Part shown: piece after piece, positions 35,326 through 43,091 of the stretch
How positions within the stretch are numbered: the first letter of the stretch is position 1
How the letters are laid out: each line of letters starts with the position of its first letter
Assembly (NCBI RefSeq): GCF_014762705.1
Contig: NZ_JABURL010000102.1
Span: 1 to 64,000 of the forward strand
Reading direction: 5' to 3'
DNA length: 64,000 nt
DNA from: Cyclobacterium sp.
GTDB lineage: Bacteria > Bacteroidota > Bacteroidia > Cytophagales > Cyclobacteriaceae
Made by a program: the position numbers and the translations under genes
Notes under the pieces: generated by a model
The model's database searches: none
What the model was told of the DNA's origin: nothing
The model's input: only the letters and a program-made list of their open reading frames with translations

Positions 35326-37005
35326 ATGGCTAATCAAAGTTATGACGCTATTGTCGTTGGTTCCGGAATCAGCGGCGGATGGGCAGCAAAAGAACTGACA
35401 GAGAAGGGTATGAAAGTCCTTCTTTTGGAGAGGGGACCTGATGTCAAACACGTACAGGATTATAAAAATGCAACCAAAGCACCCTGGGAAATACCACACA
35501 GGGGTAGGAGAACCGTTGAAATGTTGGAAAATCATCCCAATCTGAGAAGGGATTATGTGCTTAATGAACTCAATCTGGACTGGTGGGCGCACGAGGACGA
35601 TTCTCCATACATCGAGAAAAAACCATTTACCTGGTTCCGGGGCTACCAGGTTGGGGGGCGTTCCCTGCTTTGGGGACGGCAATCTTACCGTTGGGCAGAT
35701 ATAGACTTTGAGGCCAATGCAAAACAAGGAATTGCAGTCGATTGGCCAATCAGATACAAAGACCTGGCACCCTGGTACAGTTATGTAGAAAAATTTGCGG
35801 GTATTTCCGGCAACAAGGATGGTCTGGACATTTTACCTGATGGAGAGTTTATGCCGGCGATTCCTTTAAACTGTGTAGAGAAGGATGTGGCAGAGCGATT
35901 GAAGAACCACTTTGGTGGATCCAGGGTAATGACCAACGCCCGGGTGGCCAATATCACCCAGCCTCTTCCGGGAAGACCGGGCTGTCAGTATAGGAACAAA
36001 TGTTCGCTGGGTTGTCCCTTTGGAGGCTACTTTAGCACCCAGTCCTCAACCCTACCGGCAGCGGAAGCCACAGGTAATCTCACACTCCGGCCATGGTCCA
36101 TTGTTACCAGGGTATTGTATGACAAAGACAACAAAAAGGCTACGGGAGTAGAAGTTCTCGATGGGGAGACCAATGAAACGTATGAATTTGATGCCAAAAT
36201 CGTGTTTCTTTGTGCTTCAGCCTTTAATTCTACGGCTGTATTGATGCGGTCTGCGACAGATATCTGGCCAGAAGGGCTGGGCAGCAGTTCCGGGGAGTTG
36301 GGACACAATGTGATGGATCACCATTTTCGTCTGGGAGCCAATGGCACCGTAGAGGGCTATGAGGATAAATATTATTTCGGCAGAAGGCCGGGAGGCTTTT
36401 ATGTACCCCGCTACCGGAATGTAGGTAGTGAAAGCAGGGATTATGTCCGTGGCTTCGGTTACCAGGGAGGAGCCAGCAGACAAGGCTGGAGCAGGACGGT
36501 TGCAGAACTGGATTTTGGCGCACCGTTGAAAGCAGAGTTGACCGAACCAGGAGCCTGGACCCTGGGTATGACCGCCTTTGGCGAGATTCTTCCCTATCAT
36601 GACAACACCATAAAGCTCAGCAAAACCGAGAAGGACAAATGGGGCATGTATGTGTTGGAAATGGATGCAGAAATCCGTGACAACGAAAAGAAAATGCGGG
36701 TAGACATGATGAATGATGCCGCAGAAATGCTGGAAGCCGCCGGAGTGAAAGATGTATCTACCTATGACAGAGGCTACACTTTCGGACAAGGCATACACGA
36801 AATGGGTACAGCAAGGATGGGAAGAGATCCCAAATCCTCTGTCTTGAATGGCAACAACCAGGTTTGGGATGCGAAAAATGTATTCGTTACAGATGGGGCT
36901 GCCATGGTATCAGCTGCAGCTCAGAATCCTTCCCTGACTTACATGGCCATGACCGCCAGAGCAGCAAACTTTGCAGTGGAAGAATTGAAGAAAGGCAATT
37001 TGTAA
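35326..37005 (+). CDS. GMC family oxidoreductase, glycoside 3-dehydrogenase catalytic subunit type
   Basis: 559 residues. FAD motif VVGSGISGGWAAKELTEKG near residue 11; RGYQVGGRSLLWGRQSYRW; a Cys cluster CQYRNKCSLGCPFGG that may hold an Fe-S centre as in known glucoside 3-dehydrogenases; catalytic His near 491 (GIHEMGTARMG) and Asn near 534 (AAQNPSLTYM). Would oxidise C3 of glycosides, passing electrons to the cytochrome c. Translated together with its small subunit 20 bases downstream. Confidence 0.92.
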   Translation: MANQSYDAIVVGSGISGGWAAKELTEKGMKVLLLERGPDVKHVQDYKNATKAPWEIPHRGRRTVEMLENHPNLRRDYVLNELNLDWWAHEDDSPYIEKKPFTWFRGYQVGGRSLLWGRQSYRWADIDFEANAKQGIAVDWPIRYKDLAPWYSYVEKFAGISGNKDGLDILPDGEFMPAIPLNCVEKDVAERLKNHFGGSRVMTNARVANITQPLPGRPGCQYRNKCSLGCPFGGYFSTQSSTLPAAEATGNLTLRPWSIVTRVLYDKDNKKATGVEVLDGETNETYEFDAKIVFLCASAFNSTAVLMRSATDIWPEGLGSSSGELGHNVMDHHFRLGANGTVEGYEDKYYFGRRPGGFYVPRYRNVGSESRDYVRGFGYQGGASRQGWSRTVAELDFGAPLKAELTEPGAWTLGMTAFGEILPYHDNTIKLSKTEKDKWGMYVLEMDAEIRDNEKKMRVDMMNDAAEMLEAAGVKDVSTYDRGYTFGQGIHEMGTARMGRDPKSSVLNGNNQVWDAKNVFVTDGAAMVSAAAQNPSLTYMAMTARAANFAVEELKKGNL

Positions 37006-37025
37006 AACCCAAAAAAAGAAACAAG

Positions 37026-37595
37026 ATGACTGTAATGAATAGAAGAGAGGCCTTGAAGAGTGTAGTACTCATGATGGGTGGAACCATGGTAGGAGCCAAT
37101 GTGATCCTTACCGGATGTGCTCCCGAAAAGCAAATAGAGGGATTGGATTTCTCTGAGGAGGAACTGGCCTATATGGATGAAATCGGAGAAGCCATTATCC
37201 CTACCACAGATACTCCGGGGGCCAAGGCTGCGGGAATAGGTGGTTTCATGGCCATGATGGTCAAAGACACTTACACGGAAGAGCAGCAAAAAAGCTTTAT
37301 CAATGGGCTCAATAGCCTGAAAAGCAGTTTTAAATCAGAAGCAGGAAAGGACTTTATGGAAGCTTCGGTAGAAGAGAGGACAGCCTTTCTCAACCAGCTC
37401 AACAAGGCTGCAATGAATCAGAATGCTGAAAATAGCGAAGAGGCAAAATATATCCTGATGATCAAGGATTTGACATTACTGGGTTACTTTACCTCAGAAA
37501 TAGGTGCTACCCAGGCCTTGCGTTTTATAGAGACACCTGGTAGGTATGACCCTTGTATGGAATACAAAAAAGGAGACAAAGCCTGGGCCATTTAA
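37026..37595 (+). CDS. gluconate 2-dehydrogenase subunit 3 family protein
   Basis: About 189 residues. A twin-arginine leader (MNRREALKSVVLMMGG) ends in lipobox TGC, then the family block ELAYMDEIGEAIIPTTDTPGAKAAG and the closing LRFIETPGRYDPC. Small subunit that helps export and mature the FAD subunit by Tat hitch-hiking. Start ATG 37026 (MTVMNRRE); ATG 37035 also possible. Followed by a terminator at 37616. Confidence 0.92.
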   Translation: MTVMNRREALKSVVLMMGGTMVGANVILTGCAPEKQIEGLDFSEEELAYMDEIGEAIIPTTDTPGAKAAGIGGFMAMMVKDTYTEEQQKSFINGLNSLKSSFKSEAGKDFMEASVEERTAFLNQLNKAAMNQNAENSEEAKYILMIKDLTLLGYFTSEIGATQALRFIETPGRYDPCMEYKKGDKAWAI

Positions 37596-37615
37596 AAATA
37601 GCCCCGTTTTCATAT

Positions 37616-37643
37616 CAAAGCCCGCTATAAATGGCGGGCTTTG
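37616..37643 (+). terminator. terminator after the subunit-3 gene
   Basis: CAAAGCCCGC (37616-37625) pairs perfectly with GCGGGCTTTG (37634-37643), loop TATAAATG. It also overlaps the 3' end of the small minus-strand gene at 37625. Confidence 0.8.
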
Positions 37644-37822
37644 TGTTTTTTATATTGAAACCAATAGTAAGCAGGAAATATCAGGGCTTTAAGCCTCCAG
37701 TCATTTTTTTCATGAAAGCTGAGCCGGGTATTCTTATTGATTTTCCTGTACAACAGGCTGGCCAATACCAGGTGAGTCAATACCAACAATAGCAGTACGG
37801 AATATAGTATAAGTTCATTCAT
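37625..37822 (-). CDS. small membrane protein, hypothetical
   Basis: 65 residues: one membrane segment (ILYSVLLLLVLTHLVLASLLY) and a basic tail with FPAYYWFQYKKHKARHL. Its ATG overlaps the stop of the methyltransferase gene (ATGA type), so translation is coupled. No family recognised. Its stop lies in the terminator stem. Confidence 0.55.
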   Translation of the reverse strand: MNELILYSVLLLLVLTHLVLASLLYRKINKNTRLSFHEKNDWRLKALIFPAYYWFQYKKHKARHL

Positions 37823-38406
37823 TTTTTAAATCGGGGGATAAGTGGAGGCACCTTGTTTTGGTAGCGGGTATAGGCTTCACCGTATTGTTCCAGAAGTTTT
37901 TTTTCTTCAAAGTAAATTCCAAAAGGCAGGTAGAGCAAAAGTGCCAGTAAATGGACGAGGGATGCCAGATTGGGTACGTACAGCAGATAACCTAGAAACA
38001 CAAGAATTAAACCTGCATATAGGGGATGGCGCATGTAACTGTACCAACCCTCAGTAATCAGTGGTTCATTTGCTTTCAGGTCATCATGTGGTTCTAATCC
38101 CAGAAACCTGCTTGTTTTAATATGCTTCATGCTTTTCACGGCGATGATGGTTCCAAAGGTAGCCAGCATAAAGCCCAGGTAGGTTGTTAAAGGTGAGGAA
38201 ACCAATAGCCAAATGGGGTCAATGGATCCGGCAAGAAGGAGAAGCGCAAAAAAAACCATTGTGGAAAACAGGCTATAACAGAACCTGTACCATTTGTATA
38301 CCATTCCCATCCAGGCTTTAACTTTTCTTTTTATATTGAGACTTGCCAGGAAAGTATGGCTAATGTAGAAAAACAACCAGCCCAGGCTGAGGATAAAATA
38401 TTCCAT
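37819..38406 (-). CDS. isoprenylcysteine carboxyl methyltransferase-family membrane protein
   Basis: 195 residues with about five membrane segments. The C-terminal ICMT/PEMT pattern is present: EPLITEGWYSYMRHPLYAGLILVFLG, then FEEKKLLEQYGEAYTRYQNKVP. Members methylate lipids or small molecules at the membrane. Divergent from deoC, 32 bases between starts. Confidence 0.85.
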   Translation of the reverse strand: MEYFILSLGWLFFYISHTFLASLNIKRKVKAWMGMVYKWYRFCYSLFSTMVFFALLLLAGSIDPIWLLVSSPLTTYLGFMLATFGTIIAVKSMKHIKTSRFLGLEPHDDLKANEPLITEGWYSYMRHPLYAGLILVFLGYLLYVPNLASLVHLLALLLYLPFGIYFEEKKLLEQYGEAYTRYQNKVPPLIPRFKK

Positions 38407-38438
38407 AAAGATACGAATATCTATAATTTGAGTGATTA

Positions 38439-39113
38439 ATGAAAAATTTACATCGATATATTGAGCACACGGCCCTTCATCCGTCGGTGGATGAGCGAAC
38501 GATAACCCGGTTGATAGCCCAGGCCAGAAAATACCAGTTCAGGGGAGTATGTGTACCTCCTTTCTGGGTAAAAAAAGTCAAGCGGGAATTGGCAACGGAA
38601 GATATTCAGGTGGTAACAGTTGTAGGTTTTCCATTTGGATATGGCATGACACAGACCAAGGTATTTGAGGCACAGCAAGCCATTCGGGATGGTGCGGATG
38701 AGTTGGATTTGGTCTGGTCGCTTACGGCTTTTAAGTCCGGAATGACCTGGCCTAAAATAGAACTGGCTCAATTGGCCAACTGCTGCCACGATGAAGAGAA
38801 GTTTCTGAAGGTAATCGTGGAAACAGCCTACCTGGATGAGGCGGAGTTGCGAGACGCATGCGACATTTGCAGAGATGCAGGAGTGGACTTTGTCAAAACT
38901 TCTACCGGTTTTGCTCCTGAGGGGGCAAAGACGGCCACTGTAAGACTGATGCGGGAATGTCTTCCCAGTCAGGTAGGCATTAAGGCGAGTGGTGGTATCA
39001 AGACCTTGGAGCAGGCACTCGAAATGATAAAAGCCGGAGCTGACCGGATTGGGACCAGTAGTGGTCCGCAGATAATGGAGGCGTACCTGTCGGATCAGTC
39101 TCAAATTGGGTGA
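38439..39113 (+). CDS. deoC: deoxyribose-phosphate aldolase
   Basis: Cleaves 2-deoxyribose 5-phosphate to acetaldehyde and glyceraldehyde 3-phosphate. 224 residues. Motifs: GVCVPPFWVKK, VVGFPFGYGMTQTKVFE, ADELDLVWSLTAFKSG, the Schiff-base lysine in DFVKTSTGF, and IKASGGIKT. The last 116 bases lie opposite the end of the Na/Pi transporter gene. Confidence 0.95.
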   Translation: MKNLHRYIEHTALHPSVDERTITRLIAQARKYQFRGVCVPPFWVKKVKRELATEDIQVVTVVGFPFGYGMTQTKVFEAQQAIRDGADELDLVWSLTAFKSGMTWPKIELAQLANCCHDEEKFLKVIVETAYLDEAELRDACDICRDAGVDFVKTSTGFAPEGAKTATVRLMRECLPSQVGIKASGGIKTLEQALEMIKAGADRIGTSSGPQIMEAYLSDQSQIG

Positions 39114-40275
39114 TTTCTTTTATGACAGGTTGTCGGGATTTATTTACCGGATCTGGTTTAGTTTCTGTTTGATTAAAATAGATCAAAAAGAAAGGGATGA
39201 CAAAAAAAGTGAGCAGTATATAGGCAAAGCCCACTATCCGGGTATTGGCCGTTGTTTTCCCAAAATTCCTTGCCAGCCTCACAGGGATGTCTCTGAGCCC
39301 GGGAAAGGGTAGGAATATTAAGGTGCCTATCAGATTGAACAAGACATGAACAATGGCCACGCTGATCGCTGCTTCTGTTTTATAAAATGCGGCGATCACA
39401 GCCGTAATGGTAGTCCCTAAATTGGCACCCATTATAAATGGAAAAACCTTTCTCAATGCCACTTTTCCGGTTGCCACAGCGGTGACCATAAGGGAAGTGG
39501 TAATGGTACTGGACTGTACGGCAGCAGTAATAAACATGCCATAAGCAAAGGAGCGGAAAGGGAAATTGAAAATATGTTTTCGAATCTTTTTGAATTTTGG
39601 CGTAATCAGTGATTTATAGGCCAGGGAGGAAAGCATTTGGATGGATCCTGCCAGGATCAAAACTCCCGTCAATAGGGAAAGCAAAGGCCAATGTAATATT
39701 TCTGAAAGGTAAATGCTTAGTGGCCTGAGGAAAAACCCCTGATAGGCCACGTCTCCATCCAAAAGCCGGCTTTCTCCGACAATGCCATGGGTGATCCAGG
39801 CAGCCATTTTACTCAAGATGCCGAAATAGATTTCGAGGGGCAAAAGTATAATTACGGAAATGATATTGAATATATCATGTAGAACTCCGGCGGAGAGTGC
39901 TTTTCGAAAGGATTTTTTTTTCATGATATATCCGAAAGCCACCAGGGTACTGGTAAGGGTAGTACCAATATTTGCCCCCATGATCAAGGGGACAGCCTGT
40001 GCCAGGCTCAGGTTGCCGGAAGCAACCAATACCACTACCATGGCAGAAACCGTAGAACTCGACTGGATCAGGGCTGTCGTCAACAGACCAATAAACAGGC
40101 CCACAAAAGGGTTGAAGGTAGCCATAAACAGGGTGTTGGCCACATCATTGTTAAGCCTTGCCAGGGCATAAGTCAAAAAGTCAATGGAAAACATAAAAAA
40201 CAGCAAACCCAGGACTACCGTGCCCGCAAGGATCACATTTTTTTTATAAGTATTGCCTTTGGGAGTAATGGTCAT
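38998..40275 (-). CDS. Na/Pi cotransporter family protein
   Basis: 425 residues. Two inverted PhoU/NptA-type repeats: FIGLLTTALIQSSSTVSAMVV with GANIGTTLTS, and MFITAAVQSSTITTSLMV with GANLGTTITA, so phosphate import driven by sodium. The expected membrane part ends near residue 375; the last ~40 residues (PVNKSRQPV...VPAPRS) are polar and are read antisense through the deoC 3' end, a 116-bp convergent overlap. Confidence 0.92.
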   Translation of the reverse strand: MTITPKGNTYKKNVILAGTVVLGLLFFMFSIDFLTYALARLNNDVANTLFMATFNPFVGLFIGLLTTALIQSSSTVSAMVVVLVASGNLSLAQAVPLIMGANIGTTLTSTLVAFGYIMKKKSFRKALSAGVLHDIFNIISVIILLPLEIYFGILSKMAAWITHGIVGESRLLDGDVAYQGFFLRPLSIYLSEILHWPLLSLLTGVLILAGSIQMLSSLAYKSLITPKFKKIRKHIFNFPFRSFAYGMFITAAVQSSTITTSLMVTAVATGKVALRKVFPFIMGANLGTTITAVIAAFYKTEAAISVAIVHVLFNLIGTLIFLPFPGLRDIPVRLARNFGKTTANTRIVGFAYILLTFFVIPFFLIYFNQTETKPDPVNKSRQPVIKEITQFETDPTGTPPLSADHYWSQSGQLRLLSFRVPAPRS

Positions 40276-40586
40276 TTAAAAATGCAAATAGATGAGGCCA
40301 ATTGAAGCTGCAAAATACGTATAGAGAAAAGAGAATTACACGCTTTTCAGGTAAAACTTATGTTAAAATTAATATTACAGAAGTTGCTCAGGTAGAATCG
40401 CTTAAAAAATGCCCGTTTGAGTGGGTAAGAAATAAAATCTTTATATTTTTGGCCTGGGTTGACATTTTCGCAAACGAATTGGGAATGCTTTTCTTGCACC
40501 TATTGAGATGGACTTAACAATTTGGTAACACCTTCCTTAGAAATTCTTGTTTAATTTGCATCCTTAATGCTAGCCAAAACCAACAT
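40276..40586. other. divergent promoter region between the phosphate transporters
   Basis: 311 bases with no gene. Near the right end TTTG at 40521 and TTAATTTG at 40551-40558 resemble promoter elements of this phylum, with long spacing (26), so only suggestive. Confidence 0.3.
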
Positions 40587-41717
40587 ATGGCCAAACTAAA
40601 AGATCAAAACATAAACCAGGATGCTTTATCAAAAGCAGCTTATTCACTTTTTGACTTCACCAAAAAGGAAAAATCTTTTTTACTGATCATCTGTATTTTG
40701 GTTTCGGTGGCAGGTATCATTACCCCATATACCTATGCAGCCATGTGGTTTGGTTTTATGCTGGCCGCTTATTCTGCCATAGCCAATGACAGCATACAGA
40801 CCATAGGTACCTTCATTGCTTCCAATCAAAACCGGAAATGGTATTTCCTTTGGTTGTTTATGGGATTGATTTTTGTCGGCACTGTTACTTACAGTTGGTT
40901 TACTTATAATGGGGATGTGAGTTACGAGCGACTGCAGGTCGATGGTCTGGACCAGGCGCCTCAAAGTTTTGTATTTCTTCAGATTGCCGCTCCTATCGTA
41001 TTGCTGGTAATGACCAGGTTGAGGATGCCTGTCTCCACAACTTTTCTTTTGCTGAATGTATTTACCTATAAGGCAGGCACCATTTTGGGGGTCATGCAAA
41101 AAAGTTTTATCGGGTATTTCCTGGCCTTTATCATGGCCATTATTGTTTGGTATGTGTTGGAAAAGTTTGTAACCAATTACCTCAAAGGCAAGCCCAAGAA
41201 TTATTGGTATTTCCTGCAATGGATCACTTCCGGCTGCCTGTGGGCCGTGTGGATCATGCAAGATGCTGCCAATATCGCAGTTTTTCTTCCCAGACAACTC
41301 AATGTTTGGGAGTTTTCGGCCTATACAGGATTTGTTTTTCTGGGTCTTGGGGTGCTGTTTTACATGAAAGGGGATAAAATCCAGGGCATTGTCAATGAGA
41401 AGACACGGGTCACTGATGTCAGGGCAGCTACTATTGTGGATCTTGTCTATGCCATTATTCTCTTTTATTTTAAGGCTTACAGCAATATGCCCATGAGTAC
41501 CACCTGGGTGTTTATTGGTCTTTTGGGAGGCAGGGAATTGTCGATTGCGCTTGCCAAATCCAAAAAACTAAAGAAAAGGAAGGCCCGTTTGGTCAGGGCT
41601 TACCGCTTGGCAAAAAATGATTTGGTTAAGGCAGGGATTGGGCTAATTGTTTCCCTTATTTTAGCACTTATTATCAATGAAGGGGTAAGGAAAGAAATTT
41701 TTGACATGATTTTTTAA
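40587..41717 (+). CDS. PiT-like inorganic phosphate transporter, divergent
   Basis: 376 residues, about ten membrane segments in two repeats. YSAIANDSIQTIGTF and IMQDAANIAVFLPR take the place of the GANDVANA-type motif of PiT, and RMPVSTTFLLLNVFT and NMPMSTTWVFIGLLGG the PVSTTH motif. The His of that motif is replaced by Phe or Trp, so transport of phosphate is inferred. One base overlap with tadA. 311 bases from the Na/Pi gene, transcribed away from it. Confidence 0.75.
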   Translation: MAKLKDQNINQDALSKAAYSLFDFTKKEKSFLLIICILVSVAGIITPYTYAAMWFGFMLAAYSAIANDSIQTIGTFIASNQNRKWYFLWLFMGLIFVGTVTYSWFTYNGDVSYERLQVDGLDQAPQSFVFLQIAAPIVLLVMTRLRMPVSTTFLLLNVFTYKAGTILGVMQKSFIGYFLAFIMAIIVWYVLEKFVTNYLKGKPKNYWYFLQWITSGCLWAVWIMQDAANIAVFLPRQLNVWEFSAYTGFVFLGLGVLFYMKGDKIQGIVNEKTRVTDVRAATIVDLVYAIILFYFKAYSNMPMSTTWVFIGLLGGRELSIALAKSKKLKKRKARLVRAYRLAKNDLVKAGIGLIVSLILALIINEGVRKEIFDMIF

Positions 41718-42169
41718 TGGTTGAACCGGAGATTTTTTCTCATGAATATTGGATGCAGGAGGCCTTGAAGCAGGCCCAAATTGCCTACGAAGAGGGAGAA
41801 ATTCCCGTGGGGGCAGTAATGGTAGTAAAGAACCGGATCATTGCCAAAGCGTATAACCAAACCGAAAAGCTCACCGATGTGACCGCCCATGCGGAAATTC
41901 TGGCCATAACCGCCGCCGCAAATACCCTTGGATCCAAGTACCTTACTGAATGCAGGTTATATGTCACGCTGGAGCCTTGTGTCATGTGCGCAGGTGCAGC
42001 CTATTGGGCTCAATTGGGAGAATTGCACTTTGGGGCAGAAGACCCTAAAAAGGGGTTTACCCGTTTGGGTTCAAACCTGCTTCATCCCAAAACCAAAACA
42101 TCGAGGGGACTTCTCGAGGATAAATCAAAGAATTTGTTGCAGGCATTTTTCAAAAATCTCAGAAATTAG
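41717..42169 (+). CDS. tadA: tRNA adenosine deaminase/nucleoside deaminase
   Basis: Zinc cytidine-deaminase fold, makes inosine at tRNA position 34. 150 residues: the zinc motif HAEILAI near residue 57 and PCVMCAG near 88 give His and two Cys plus the catalytic Glu. The ATG overlaps the stop of the PiT-like gene (TAATG). Confidence 0.93.
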   Translation: MVEPEIFSHEYWMQEALKQAQIAYEEGEIPVGAVMVVKNRIIAKAYNQTEKLTDVTAHAEILAITAAANTLGSKYLTECRLYVTLEPCVMCAGAAYWAQLGELHFGAEDPKKGFTRLGSNLLHPKTKTSRGLLEDKSKNLLQAFFKNLRN

Positions 42170-42195
42170 AGATTCAAAGGAATAAAAGAACCATT

Positions 42196-42228
42196 TTTGA
42201 AGTTCATTGGTTTGTATTGGTAGGTTTT
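42196..42228 (+). promoter_or_regulatory. putative promoter of sodA
   Basis: TTTG at 42196-42199 and TAGGTTTT at 42221-42228 (one mismatch to TAnnTTTG), spacing 21. Confidence 0.35.
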
Positions 42229-42286
42229 TAGAATGAACCCAATACCATCAACTAAAATTAATGTTTAACTTTAAAAAATTAAGATA

Positions 42287-42892
42287 ATGGCTTTTGAACT
42301 TCCAAGTTTACCTTACGAAAAAAATGCATTGGAACCACATATTGATGCCAAGACCATGGAAATCCATCATGGCAAGCACCACAATGCCTATGTAACCAAG
42401 CTTAATGATGCCGTCAAAGGATCTGATCTGGCTTCTAAAAGCATTGAGGAAATCATGAAAAATATATCCTCTGCATCAGGAGCAGTTAGAAACAATGGCG
42501 GAGGACATTTCAACCATTCGCTTTTCTGGACCGTACTCTCTCCAAAAGGAGGCGGAGCCCCTTCAGGTGAACTGGCAGCAGCCATCGACAAAAAATTTGG
42601 CTCTTTTGACAAGTTTAAAGAGGAATTTTCCAATGCAGCCGCAACCAGGTTCGGTTCAGGCTGGGCATGGTTAAGCGTGAGTAATGGAGCACTGCAGGTA
42701 AGTTCCACCCCCAATCAGGACAACCCCCTGATGGATATCGCAGAAACCAAAGGTACACCAATCCTTGGATTAGATGTTTGGGAACACGCTTATTACCTGA
42801 ATTATCAAAACAGGAGGCCGGATTACATTTCAGCTTTCTGGAATGTGGTGAATTGGGATGAAGTGGCTAAAAGATATGCCGCAGCCAAATAA
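42287..42892 (+). CDS. sodA: Fe/Mn superoxide dismutase
   Basis: 201 residues. Metal ligands: His in [12 protein letters not shown] near 26, His in [13 protein letters not shown] near 76, and Asp/His in [15 protein letters not shown]. The glycine-rich GGGHFNHS and the Gln in STPNQDNPL are more typical of Mn than Fe enzymes, though cambialistic use is possible. Stand-alone gene with its own promoter and terminator. Confidence 0.95.
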   Translation: MAFELPSLPYEKNALEPHIDAKTMEIHHGKHHNAYVTKLNDAVKGSDLASKSIEEIMKNISSASGAVRNNGGGHFNHSLFWTVLSPKGGGAPSGELAAAIDKKFGSFDKFKEEFSNAAATRFGSGWAWLSVSNGALQVSSTPNQDNPLMDIAETKGTPILGLDVWEHAYYLNYQNRRPDYISAFWNVVNWDEVAKRYAAAK

Positions 42893-42920
42893 TTTAAGGC
42901 TACTTTAACATCTTTACCTA

Positions 42921-42949
42921 ACCCTCCGGAATTTCCGGAGGGTTTTTTT
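42921..42949 (+). terminator. terminator of sodA
   Basis: ACCCTCCGGAA/TTTCCGGAGGGT hairpin with T-run. Confidence 0.9.
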
Positions 42950-43091
42950 GTTCGGATAGCGAACAATAAAAGTGTTCGGTATTGAGACAGTCAGATTTTT
43001 TTAAAAATTCATAAAATATTGAAATACAAATAGATACGTTATTTTTTTGATTTTGGCACCTTTTTCCCATGTCATGGCATAGAACGTATGA

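Noticed and set aside
36217-36798. 193-residue minus frame inside the GMC gene
   Set aside because: Shadow of a firm gene.
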